This document shows positions 1 to 11,000 of a DNA stretch of 64,000 nucleotides, in pieces. Every line of letters begins with the position of its first letter. Within the stretch, counting starts at the first letter, position 1. Made by a program: the position numbers and the translations under genes. Under the pieces are notes generated by a model that made no database searches, was not told the origin of the DNA, and was given only the letters and a program-made list of their open reading frames with translations. The DNA comes from an uncultured Bacteroidales bacterium. Lineage in GTDB: Bacteria > Bacteroidota > Bacteroidia > Bacteroidales > WCHB1-69. The stretch spans positions 1-64,000 of the forward strand of contig CALECM010000060.1 in assembly GCA_937949745.1 (NCBI GenBank), given 5' to 3'.

Positions 1-3000
1 AAATATTTTCTCTTTGACCTTTAGGATTGTAGCTTATATTTGTGATATAAATGATGTCGTTTTGAGAAATTGATTGTAACAATCCTCCTTTGTCATAGCA
101 GTATTTAATAATGGTATTGTCGGGATGGACAAGGTTTATCGGCTGATTAAGTGCATTGTAAGAAGTTTGGGTAATAAAGGTTTCTCTTTGTAAATGTGGT
201 GCATTATCCCAATCTGTTTGGATATCAAAAGTTTCAGTAAAACATTTACTTTGCCGGATCACATTCCCCTTAAAATCATACTCATAGCTTGTTTTCCCGT
301 CCTGAGCCATGATTTCGGCGATCTGTCCGATATTATTCCGTAATGCATCGTCGCCATAGATAATTTGTTCCGTATTGATTTCAGACTCTTCTCCCTTTCG
401 AAGTAAGGTTTTCAGAGGTCGTTGTAATTCATCGTAAGTGTACCGGAACGTATGTTCCCTGCTGTCCCATTTTCTAAGCGGTTTATCGGCGGTATCGTTC
501 AGCAGCCAACGCTCGCCGCTATCGATGTTATGGACATAGGCAGGAGCCTCGCTGGTCAGGGTGTAGCGGTTTTGGGTCGCCAATCGTCCCAGACCATCGG
601 TAACTCCCAAAATTCTTCCGGCAATATCCAGTGTATTACGGGTAACGCAACTTTCTCCGAAATCGCCGTTATCGTCCGTGATCCGGAACGGTCTTCCGAG
701 TATGTCCATATCCAGGATTTGCGGGGTATTGAAGTGGGGAGAACTGTTGTCACAATCGTTACGGTCGAAGTTTTTCTGTTGCCACACCGTAAATTCCACC
801 CTGCTTTTGGTGCCGTCCGGGAAATCGGTGCTGATAAGCCTCCCCAGCGGATCGTAATGCATGACGGGCGTAACTCCGTGGGCCTCATATTCAAATCCGG
901 AATTATCACAGAACCACGGTTCGTATTGTTTTACCGGATTTCCTTTGTTGTCGAGAATAACTTTTCCGGTCGCCAGCCAGCGTTCTCCCCCTATGGCATT
1001 CCTACCGGTTCCGTCGGCCGCACGGGTTTTAGACATGATCTCATTTCCCAGTCCGTCGGTGTAGGTATAGCTTTCCAGCCATTCGTTTTCCCGGTGGACT
1101 TTTCTTTTTTTGATATGGGTATGTACCGGGACCGTATGATTACTTTCGCTCCAGGAATGTAAAAGATAGCGATATTCTTCGCCCGGCTTTTCCGGCGTAT
1201 CTCCGGTCTCCTCATTTTCTTTACCCATGACGGTTAGGGTTATTACCATGCCCAGGGCGTTAAACTCCACCGCTTTCCTGTTTCCGTTCGGATCGGTGAT
1301 CTTACAGGGCTGTAATACCCGGTAATCGTTTTCGATCATCGTTTCATGGCCCGGCGCATCCGTAACCCTGACGGGTAATATCCCGCTATCGTCATACGTT
1401 ATTTTGGTGATATTTCCCCGGCTGTTTCCTTCCGTCAAAAAAGGATCCTCGATTTCTACGGGCAGAAAGAATATATCCGGGTCATAATAGGTGATATCGC
1501 TTACTTTATACCAATGTCCGTTACCCGCGTCATCGTTCCTGATATATTTTCCTTCCGTCCCCAATAGATCCGTTACGGTTCCGCTTTTTGTACCGTAAAT
1601 TTTTTCAATCAGTAGTGCGGTAAATTCGAGGGTATATTGCCGGTACGGTAGTGCGTGTGACGCGACTGTTCCGGGAGGCAGGGGACCGGAAATATCTTCA
1701 TTCCAGTACCGGTAATACCGGTGCTGAATTAAACGCGCCTGTAAAGTCCCGTCCGGATCTTCGGCAAAATCGATGCCGGGAGCTGCGGCTGCCAGGGTGA
1801 TCGCCTCCTCTCTGGTGATTTTTCCCGGAATAGTTAAAGAATGGTGTACCTGGTATTGCCGGGTTTGGCTGGGAATTCCTAAAAGGCGGTTCTCTCCCGT
1901 GATGTTGATGAATTCGTTTAAAGTACAGGTTGCCACGATGGTATCCTGTTCGGGGATGCCCGCACTGTTTCGTCTCGGATAAGCGATATCGGCCTGTTGC
2001 AGTATATTTCCGTATTCGTCGGTAGCCATGATTAAAGTGTGGCTGATACGGGGATCGCAGATTTCCCGTTCATAGTGGTAGGATAAGATTTCCCCGTCGG
2101 TTTTCATGAAAACGGCGTATTTATTACGGTCTTTAGGTTGGAGACAGGTAAGTTGGTAACTTTTCTCTTCAATCATGTAAGGCCGCTTTTCCTTTTCCAT
2201 GCTGCCGGCGTTTTCCGGATTTCCGTCTAACGCGTAAAGTTCAGTCCTTAATACACTGCCTTTAAGCGCCCTGCAGGCTTCCCGCATTTCGGCCGCCGTT
2301 AATCCGTCCGGGAGAAGGGTATCCGGCAGGGTCCAGGCCTGCGGATCTCCCTGATAAAACTCTTCTTCATATAAGCGGCTTATTGTATTCCTGTCTTTGA
2401 AAAAACCGGTATGGAACCATGTCTTGGTATAGGCCGGGGCCACATAGAGCGTATCATCCGTAACTCCCGGAATTGTATTTGCGATTTCACTGTAACTTTC
2501 GGAATCCCACTGTTCTACCATGCCGAACCCCCTGAATTCGCGTTCCGCATGGTCATAATATCCGTGATGGTAAGCATAGCGGCTGGTGAAACGGCTGCCG
2601 GCCACACGGTCGAGTACCTCGACTTTTTCAAGAACCTGTACCGGAAATGGCAGGGAGGTGATCCACGGCTTACCGCATTTTTTATCCCTGATATAGAATT
2701 TAGTGGACGGGGAATAATGTAGCCGGGTGATTCCTCCCATATGATTATCTATTTCCTCCAAAAGGAAGGGTTTTATGCCGGAAGTTAGTTCCCAGTACCA
2801 CATCTCTTTTTCTTTACACGGTAATGAAGTGGAAATAACGATACATTGTGTGCCGTTGCCCAACAGATCTACGTTTTGGATGTAAGTCTGGCGGGTGGCC
2901 CGGCAGGCAATGGTGGAAGGTAATATTTGCTCTTCCCAACTGTTGCCGGAGAGGTTTTTATAATAACGGATGCCGTTTTTGGAAATATAAAGCAGATCGG

Positions 3001-4987
3001 TGGTGCCGATGCCGTCCACATCCGTAAGATGGATATAGCGGGTGTCGAACTGATCGGGATGGTCTAACAGGGGGGGATTTCCCATGGTGACCATTTCTCC
3101 GAACCGGCCGTATCCAAGATTGGGCCAGTATACGACGGATTGCCTGCTGATCCGGACGATATCCGTAAGTCCGTCGCCGCTCATATCCGCCAGGAATATG
3201 CGTCGTTCCGGATCCGAAAAGACGATCCGGGGGGCATTCCCGTGCTCATGTCCGCACCGTACTCTTTTGAAATGTCCGAATCCCTTTTTCCCTTCGCTGA
3301 AATAAATATCGAAGTGGTCGCCTTTGCTGACCACAATATCAGCCAGGCCGTCCCCGCTCAGATCCATGAAACGGAGATTGTTGTCATTGAAGTTAAGTTT
3401 GGGGTATAGGTCAAAATTTCTGAAATTAAGCCATTTTCCATTATTATCCCGGCTATAGAAACCATTGACCCCGTCGCCCTGGACCACCAATTCGGGAAGC
3501 CCGTCGCTGTCAACATCGTCAAGTCTGAAGGTGTTTTTTCTGTTATTGGCTGCCGCGGGCCGCGGAACTTCAGGTTTCATACTCCCGAAGTCCGGCGCGC
3601 TTTCCGCACAAGGTTCCGTAAATTGCCTGTCTCCGTAATTCGGCATAAAATACCATGCCTGATTGTTCATGGAAAGTATCCCGCTTATTCCTTCGCTGTA
3701 CAGGTCCGCCCACTGGTAATCCGATCCGTCTATACCGGCCGGTATCCGTTTGATTTCTTCATAGGGAACTCTTTTAAGTTGTTCGGCAATTTCCGCTTTC
3801 GTATAGCTGAACAGTAGCGGGGGATAATGATCCTCCTCTGTTCCGGAATATCCGTAATGGGTTATTTCTTTTAACAAAGTAAAAGAAGAAGTAATATCAT
3901 ACTTAAGCCGGGTGGACCGTACCAGGGTCTCCCTGTCCGTTATTTGCGGGAAATAGTGGTACATATCTATTTTGCGGCACAGCCTGTAAGTCCTGATCTC
4001 AAATCCCGCTTTGTAGTAGGAAAATGGATCCCGTCGGCAAATCCATTCTCCGTTTTCAACACCGTAATCGAATTGCAGTTTAAAATGAAAATCACCGGTA
4101 TAATTACTCCGGTCACTAGAAGGTGAACACATGGTAATATTTCCATAGAGTACTTTTTCAGGATAAATATTGGCGAATAATGCTTTTTGAATACGATGTT
4201 TTTCATGACATTCTTCAGGAATATTTTTCCCGTCTTCCCGTTTATAAACAAACCGCATGAGATTTCCTTTGGCATCCCAACTTTCCTGGATCATCCAGGA
4301 GAAGATTTTGCCGGTGTTTTCCGGATCCGCGATGCGGGCTTCCGGCGTAAGTCCGTATACGGAAGTGATATTTTCTTTGGAAACGCTTCTCCAGTGGCTG
4401 ATGCCGGTCTCTTTATCTACCCATCGTTCGATAAGGGCGAACAGTCCTTCCACACGGGGCTGGTACCGGTAAATGTTATATCCAACCGTGTCCCGGCATA
4501 TCGGTTCTCCGTCGGTATCCGTGACAGGAACCAGATCTTCCGCTCCCGAAAGAATAAAGGTGTCGCTTTCATTTCCCGGCGTATCGTCATATTGAGGCAA
4601 TCCTTTGTCGGTTTTCCGGGTAATGGAAGGAAATCCGATATTCCAGCCGAGTCCGAATATCCCGTTCCCGTTTCCGGAATCATAACTCATGGCTAATTGA
4701 GGCGTGAAACCGTCCCGTCCTTCGGAAATGGTAACGGGCACCGTGAAAGAAGCTGTCCCCGTTACCGGGTTCGCCTGGAATTTTTCGCCGATGCCCCGGA
4801 TAGCTCCTCCTCCGGTCGGCAATACCGGGGTTGCCTGACGGGAATCGCTAAACGAATTAGGATTAGCCTGTTCATTACCTGTTTTCTTTCCGGTTCCCGT
4901 CCTGGTTGCCGTGGACCGGGAAATACCGTTCTGTTGTTCATTTCCGTTGAACGTATTTTTTTTATCGTGAAAATCTGATGGATTCAT
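1..4987 (-). CDS. Tc toxin TcB/TcC-type protein (SpvB - FG-GAP - TcdB middle - RHS), 3' end outside window
   Basis: The minus frame is open from ATG at 4987 to the left edge, giving at least 1,662 codons and no stop. Residues about 55-130 match the SpvB start (GGGAIRGIGEKF, then YDSGNGNGIFGLGW). Four FG-GAP/VCBS-like repeats with Asp-rich loops follow near residues 485-660 (DVDSDGLPEL, DLSGDGLADI, DMSGDGLTDI, DVDGIGTTDL). A TcdB-type middle region comes next, then RHS/YD-type repeats from about 1,370 (YDPLGRLISTDFPDG). In known Tc toxins TcB and TcC form a cocoon that encapsulates a cytotoxic C-terminal domain and docks on TcA. Because RHS repeats run past the edge, TcB and TcC are probably fused here; the hypervariable toxic end is not visible. 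It lies 99 bp downstream of the TcA gene on the same strand. There is no signal peptide, as is usual for Tc subunits. The family call is strong; the toxin activity is unknown. Confidence 0.93.
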   Translation of the reverse strand, partial: MNPSDFHDKKNTFNGNEQQNGISRSTATRTGTGKKTGNEQANPNSFSDSRQATPVLPTGGGAIRGIGEKFQANPVTGTASFTVPVTISEGRDGFTPQLAMSYDSGNGNGIFGLGWNIGFPSITRKTDKGLPQYDDTPGNESDTFILSGAEDLVPVTDTDGEPICRDTVGYNIYRYQPRVEGLFALIERWVDKETGISHWRSVSKENITSVYGLTPEARIADPENTGKIFSWMIQESWDAKGNLMRFVYKREDGKNIPEECHEKHRIQKALFANIYPEKVLYGNITMCSPSSDRSNYTGDFHFKLQFDYGVENGEWICRRDPFSYYKAGFEIRTYRLCRKIDMYHYFPQITDRETLVRSTRLKYDITSSFTLLKEITHYGYSGTEEDHYPPLLFSYTKAEIAEQLKRVPYEEIKRIPAGIDGSDYQWADLYSEGISGILSMNNQAWYFMPNYGDRQFTEPCAESAPDFGSMKPEVPRPAAANNRKNTFRLDDVDSDGLPELVVQGDGVNGFYSRDNNGKWLNFRNFDLYPKLNFNDNNLRFMDLSGDGLADIVVSKGDHFDIYFSEGKKGFGHFKRVRCGHEHGNAPRIVFSDPERRIFLADMSGDGLTDIVRISRQSVVYWPNLGYGRFGEMVTMGNPPLLDHPDQFDTRYIHLTDVDGIGTTDLLYISKNGIRYYKNLSGNSWEEQILPSTIACRATRQTYIQNVDLLGNGTQCIVISTSLPCKEKEMWYWELTSGIKPFLLEEIDNHMGGITRLHYSPSTKFYIRDKKCGKPWITSLPFPVQVLEKVEVLDRVAGSRFTSRYAYHHGYYDHAEREFRGFGMVEQWDSESYSEIANTIPGVTDDTLYVAPAYTKTWFHTGFFKDRNTISRLYEEEFYQGDPQAWTLPDTLLPDGLTAAEMREACRALKGSVLRTELYALDGNPENAGSMEKEKRPYMIEEKSYQLTCLQPKDRNKYAVFMKTDGEILSYHYEREICDPRISHTLIMATDEYGNILQQADIAYPRRNSAGIPEQDTIVATCTLNEFINITGENRLLGIPSQTRQYQVHHSLTIPGKITREEAITLAAAAPGIDFAEDPDGTLQARLIQHRYYRYWNEDISGPLPPGTVASHALPYRQYTLEFTALLIEKIYGTKSGTVTDLLGTEGKYIRNDDAGNGHWYKVSDITYYDPDIFFLPVEIEDPFLTEGNSRGNITKITYDDSGILPVRVTDAPGHETMIENDYRVLQPCKITDPNGNRKAVEFNALGMVITLTVMGKENEETGDTPEKPGEEYRYLLHSWSESNHTVPVHTHIKKRKVHRENEWLESYTYTDGLGNEIMSKTRAADGTGRNAIGGERWLATGKVILDNKGNPVKQYEPWFCDNSGFEYEAHGVTPVMHYDPLGRLISTDFPDGTKSRVEFTVWQQKNFDRNDCDNSSPHFNTPQILDMDILGRPFRITDDNGDFGESCVTRNTLDIAGRILGVTDGLGRLATQNRYTLTSEAPAYVHNIDSGERWLLNDTADKPLRKWDSREHTFRYTYDELQRPLKTLLRKGEESEINTEQIIYGDDALRNNIGQIAEIMAQDGKTSYEYDFKGNVIRQSKCFTETFDIQTDWDNAPHLQRETFITQTSYNALNQPINLVHPDNTIIKYCYDKGGLLQSISQNDIIYITNISYNPKGQRENI

Positions 4988-5019
4988 AAATTTAAAAGGA
5001 GATTTAGGAATAAATCCCT

Positions 5020-5052
5020 GTGATATCCGGATATGGTGGTCCGGAATATCAC
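5020..5052 (-). promoter_or_regulatory. Intergenic hairpin between TcA and TcB genes
   Basis: An inverted repeat, GTGATATCCGGA paired with TCCGGAATATCAC around an 8-nt loop, lies in the 99-bp gap after the TcA stop. No long T-tract follows it on the minus strand, so it looks less like a full terminator than an RNA-stabilising or attenuating hairpin. It could lower TcB relative to TcA, which would suit the 5:1 TcA:TcB-TcC assembly known from this family. That role is inference. Confidence 0.45.
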
Positions 5053-5086
5053 AAAGGATCTAAGTAATTAATATTTTGGTATGATG

Positions 5087-8000
5087 TTAACCCAGCTGGA
5101 AGCCTACGATGATATCTTCGATCTTATTCGGGTTGATCAGCTTTGAATTTTCATATATCTTAATCCCGAAATTGTCTTGTATATTTTGGACAGATTCCGT
5201 TGTAAGACTGTAAATATAAGGTGACGATTCATTTTGACATTCCATCGTAACGGATTCAATTGTTCCTGCCGAAACTTTAACCAGTTCCATTTTTTCCACT
5301 TTTTCTTTGGTGATCATCATGAGCATGATCCTGGCTGTTTTAAGTGTGTTGAATTTACTTCTCAGGAAATAAGGTAAATGTTCTTTTTGGAACATAATTC
5401 TTATGTCGGTTTCACTTCCCATCGCGTTCCATTCGTCCGGAAACTGCTGTTTGAGACTGAGCAACATGCTGCCGGCGGAAGGCAGATTAGGCTCAAGGTT
5501 GTCTATAGCTGATTTTTTCAAATTTCCGTCATAAAGAGAAGTATAATGAATATGCAGAATCACGTCGGAAACGGTGGAAAGGTCTATCTGGTCGCAACCG
5601 GCAGGAAATTCTAATTTCCAGGAACTGATTACTCCGGCGTTTTCGAACGGCAGGTACCTCTCGTCCCCGAAATTGAGTTCGAATAATCCCGAATCATTCT
5701 GGGCGCTGCTGGTACAGATCGATTGCGTGGTACTTCCGCCGGTCTGGTATACGAACCTGGAATCGTTGCCAACCGGACTTTCCGGGTAGGAACCATTTGT
5801 TAAGCGGTTGTCCTTACGTATCCTGGCAGAGGTTAACGTCAACATAAAGCTTACGGTAGAATACGGACCGGATACGTTGGGAATGGTAACGGAAACCGAT
5901 TTGATACGCCTCATATAATGTCCCGGATAATCCATGTCGAACAGGAATTCTCCGAGTTCAAGGGTAGTCTCTTTGGTGGAAATCAGGTTGATTAATTTTT
6001 CCGGGAACATTTGAGCCAAAGAGATGTGCTTGGTCAATTCCATAGTCCGCTTATTCTTGTTAAGGTAATCCGCTTCGAGGTTGTGGAGGTCGTGGATCAG
6101 TCTGTCTCCGCTTAGTAAGCCTTTTTTGAGACTATCCCAGTAACCGAACTGAATGAAGTTGGTGAAATCATAGATGCCCAGTTCGTGGCGGTAGCAATTT
6201 TCCGCTTTTTTCGCCATATCGTAAGCCAGTTTATAAGCCTGGAAATAAACGGTGGACAATTGGGTGATCATCCAGTTGTAAAGCGCCTCATTGGTGTATT
6301 TATCCTGGTAATACTCTTTGATGGACTGGCTTTGCTCGATCTGCATTTCGAGATTTTCAAGTTCTTTTTCAGCCATCATAAGCCGGATTTCGGAAGCGGT
6401 GAGTTGTTTGTTGAGTTGTTCCAGTTCATGGTCCGCCATTTGCGCCTGGAAAGTCCATTCTTCTTGGCGGCGCTGATAACCGGCAAGGGTGGATAAGCGT
6501 GCGGCATCCCTGTCCATGATCTGTCCCGATCCGGAAAAACCTGTCGAAATTGCAGTCACCACATTGGCTGCGTTTTGACCTCCCGAGATAGCCGCATTAC
6601 ATGGGAATCCGACCTGGAATGTGGGGATGGCATGTAAAGTGGATGCTACGGACAGTAAGGTATTGGAAACGCCGTACATTACGGAAGCGGCAATTCCCAG
6701 GCCATTGGCTAATGTTTCATTGCGATTCATGAACTCCCTGCTTTCATAGTATATTTTTTTAGCCGTGGCTGTCCTGATCAGGGTCTCGATGTTGGCAATA
6801 TTTTCCTTGGCCTCGTTGATCTGCAATTTGCGCACCTGTTTTATGGCTTTTTGCATATTGATCTCCTGCGTGCTTCTCAGGATATTCAGGCTTTCGGCAT
6901 CTTTCTTTTCTAACGCCGAAAGCAGTTTGTCGCCTAATTGTTTTACCTCCCCGGTAAATTCGACGGCTTTCTGTAGTATAGTCCGGAAACGGTAGTAAGG
7001 TTGCGGAGCGGTGATATCATTGAGAACATCGCCGATGGATAATCCTGCCGCGGCAGCTTTCACCAGCATCGCCGGATCGATTGGCGGTTCGAATAACGGC
7101 AATTCCCTTACAATTCCTTCTATGTTCATGCAATTGCGTAGTTTGAATAACCGGTCTTCCACGATATCCCATAAACCCAGCAGATTGTCATTGAACGGGA
7201 TACAGAAATGATCCGCGTCTAACCGTGGCAGGGATGTTGTGATGCTTCTGCTGTTGAAAGAACTGATTGTTCGTTTACCTTGTACTTCAATAGTACGATA
7301 CTCTTTTTGGGAAAGAGGTTTTACCGGCAAACTGCTTTTTACCGCCTGTTTTTGAGGAACATATCCTTTAGCTTGTCTTATATTCACGGATGTGGCCGGA
7401 TTTAAATAAAATCCCGGTTCCGTAACGGTCTGGGCGGCAATACTGTTCGACAATGTTCCGGCAGAGTAGTTATAATGGATTGAACTGTCCTGTCTTTCCA
7501 GGAATCTGAACCGGTTAAGGGTATTTGTATTCTTAAGTTTGTTGTAACTGAATAATTCCGGCTTTTCGATACTGTTTTCCGGAAGCATTACCGGACGGGG
7601 CCCTAATATCTCCGCGGCCAGCATATAAAGTAAAGTGGCTTCGTTATTGGCTTCCATGGTATCCTGCCTGAATAACTGGTCGGCCCATGCGATGAGGTTG
7701 TCGATATATTTCATCACTACGGTTCTTTGATAGGCTACCGGACGGGTACGGGCCACCAGATGAGGTTTATACGGGTCGTTCAACCACGCATTCACTTCAG
7801 CGGCATGTTGTTCGATGTTTTTCAGGATATCCCGGATCTGCTGCGCACTGTTTTCTTCATCCGACATAAGGAAGAAAGGCTTGGTGATCCAGAATTTTTG
7901 CGGAGATTTGTTTTTACTTTTATCTGTAGGATCAAAAATGTAATGGAACCATTTCATGGCTTCTTCGTACTTTTGATTCTGGCTCAATTTACAGGCGATG

Positions 8001-11000
8001 TACAGCGGCGTGTGGAAAAATAACTCCCAATTGTAAACAGAATAGGCACCGGATAAATTGAAATCCACAACATCTTTTGCATATATGGCATTTACCAAAG
8101 ACGGGTTCGCCTGGTATTCTTCAAAGAATTCATAGGTGTTTTGCGGTGCGTAATTTTCCGGTTTTACCTGGATATTACGGTTCATCAAGCCTGGAATACC
8201 CGCCCGGTTCAACTCTTTGATAAATAAGTTTGTGTAGGGATGATAGAAAGGAGAGAATGTATATTTGCCGTCCTCTTCCGGAGGTGCGATAAAGAAAGAA
8301 CGCCTTGAATCCTGGTAAAAGAAATGGCTATAGAGGTGGGACTGCCTGATTCCGTACCATAAATTAGCGGAATTATGGAAAGCGAAGAGGAAATTAGGGT
8401 TCCTGTTGCCCGTATTAAGTAGAAGCACCTTTTCTGCAGTTGTATTCCGGTTTAAATAAACATTAAAGCGACCATTGTCATCCGTCTCCGTGGGATAAAG
8501 ATGCGAAGCCAGCATATAAGAATAGTCATGTATGAATTTAACATCTTTATAATTGGCCGCGAATACCGGATCAGGCCGGCTCTCTTCATCCATTTTTGCA
8601 AGGGCTGCTTCAGACTTTTCATTAATCCTTTCGGAAACAGGATGATTTATTATATCTGCAATTGCGGGACTCCCTTCGTTATATGGCTTGGCAATGTTCG
8701 CTCCCCAATCAAAACCATTAAAATTCAATATACTGATGGTGCGATATACATTTCCGTTAAAACAGAAGACTCCTGATAACCAAGAAGTACTATTATAGTT
8801 AATTTGATCTTTGCTGGAAAAATAAAGATCCAGCTCGATTTCATTCCGGTCATGGATATAACGGGCGATCAACGAATATCGGGAGGAAGAATAATGGTTT
8901 AGTAATACATGTTTTTTCTGGGACCGGTTAACGGATTTCCATTTATTATTCTTTTTGGTACTCCAGCACAGCTGGATTTCGCTGTATGATATGGAAGATT
9001 CCTTATCTTTTTTGGGTGATATACTTTTTTCCGTCACCGCGATCCAGAAAAGGTGCAATTTCCGGTTGTATACCATGGGGAATACCGTATCACTGCTGAT
9101 ATCCAGCTCCACATTTTCCCAATGCGACCATGTCTGGCTTTGCACATCATAATTACGATAATAGTAAGTATAGGGAATCGACTGTGTTCTGCCTATTACG
9201 TGCATTATACATTCTTTACTGGCGCCGATGGTGAGATTATTTTCGGTTATCCCGTCGTCATAATTTATTTCTTCACGATAAACCCCGCAAATGAAAAGAT
9301 TGGAAACCTCATTCATTTTTTGCAGGTAGTTCTCAAAAACGGTTTCTACATTTTCATCCGTAACCTCATTTTGGTTGAGCTCGTCTTCCAGTTCCTTGAA
9401 GAAAGGAGTTTTATCGTCCCGTAATTCAGGCTCGATCCAGTTTTCGGGATAAAGGAAGATTTTCCTGTTGGCTTCCCATAAGCGGTATTTTTTCATCCAT
9501 TCCCATTGTTTCCAGTTGGTATCGTCTACGGTAATATTCTCTTCGAGATTTAAAGAGCAACGTTGCACAAATAGCTGGATGGAATTGGTAGCCTGTACAA
9601 TACGGGAAGTTTTCATGCAGGCGCTCATTTCGGTATCCAGCAGGAAATGGTTGTAAAGCGCCTTTTTATCTTTCCAGGTACCCGGATTAACAGCGATCAG
9701 ATAAGAAGCCAGCGCATGGCTTTTCGCCTCCCGGATCGGTTTTTGTAGTGCCGGTAACTCTTCCAGCCACCGGTCGTTTTCATAACGGGTTTTGAGCGCG
9801 TCTTTGATCTCTTTATTCTTATTGATCAAAGCCGTTCCTGTCGCATTTTTACTCCACTCAATAAGCGTTTCTTTGGATACACCGGTAAGAGCTCTTAATC
9901 TAAAATATTCTTCTATTTTTTCATAAGTTTCCGGAAGGTAAAAAGAGCCGGCATTCCATCCGAAATACTCCCTGATAAATTTTATTTCATTAAGGTTCCA
10001 TTCTTTTATCCGGCTTAAAAAATCGAGAAATTCATTCATGTTTGAATGGTAATTCAAAGATTCAAGGATACCGGAAAATAGACTCATATTCTGTGACGTT
10101 TTTCCAAACCGTGTTTGAATTTTTGACATTTTCAGTAAGTTCATTATTTCGGCAAAGGAGACGGAATTGGCAAAATCAAAAATTTTATTCCAGGGGAAAA
10201 TATTGGTTGAATAACCCATCCCTATTGTAGTGATGATATCTTCCTCCTTAATTTCAATTTTTTTAATAACAGTAAAACATTGATGGAATGCCGTGACCAT
10301 TTTTTCTATTTCAATGGTATCGGAGAAATCACTTGCCAGTATAAATTCGAAAAGAAGAGTGAAGGATAAGTCAGGAGACGATACAGGGATATAAAACATA
10401 TTCTCGGCCATATTCATTGAAATGTCATAAAATTCGGCAATGGCATTTTGAATTCCGATAGCCTTGGAAATCATGTTGGATAACATAATCATTATGTTGT
10501 ATCTCGTTTTCAAATTTGTGTTATCCACATTCGGGTAAGGATATAGGTTTTCAAGTGCAACAAATCTGTATAAAAGCAATATATTAGGGAACAAAGGATA
10601 TAATTGTTGGGGAAGTTCTTTCTCCGTAATATCGTTCCCGTCTTTATCATAGCGGTACCAGGAACATTCTGTGAATTGGAGGATTTCCTCTATTTTTTCA
10701 GGACTGCTCATAATGCCGTTATCCATCAGGAATTGCTTGAACTGATCTTTAAATTCAGGTGTGGCGGTAATACGATCTCCGTCTGTAACCAGATCATTAT
10801 CGGTAAATTCAGGTAATACGGGGCCTTCTACACTGATTTTTAATTTTTCAATTAGCGGTTTCATCTCTTCCCGGCTCAGCCTGGGATTTTCTTTTCCTGA
10901 AAAATTGGAAGTCAGGTATTGATAGTCTTCCATCGTGAGGGGGAATTCTTTAGCATCTTTTAATGCCGCAACTAATCCGGTTAAGGAAGTCTGTCCCGTA

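Noticed and set aside
452..1162. A 236-codon plus-strand open frame at the left end
   Set aside because: It is antisense to the SpvB/RHS gene, which has clear family motifs over the same bases; the plus frame has none.
4187..4696. A 169-codon plus-strand frame
   Set aside because: It lies antisense to the SpvB domain of the TcB gene and shows no family features.
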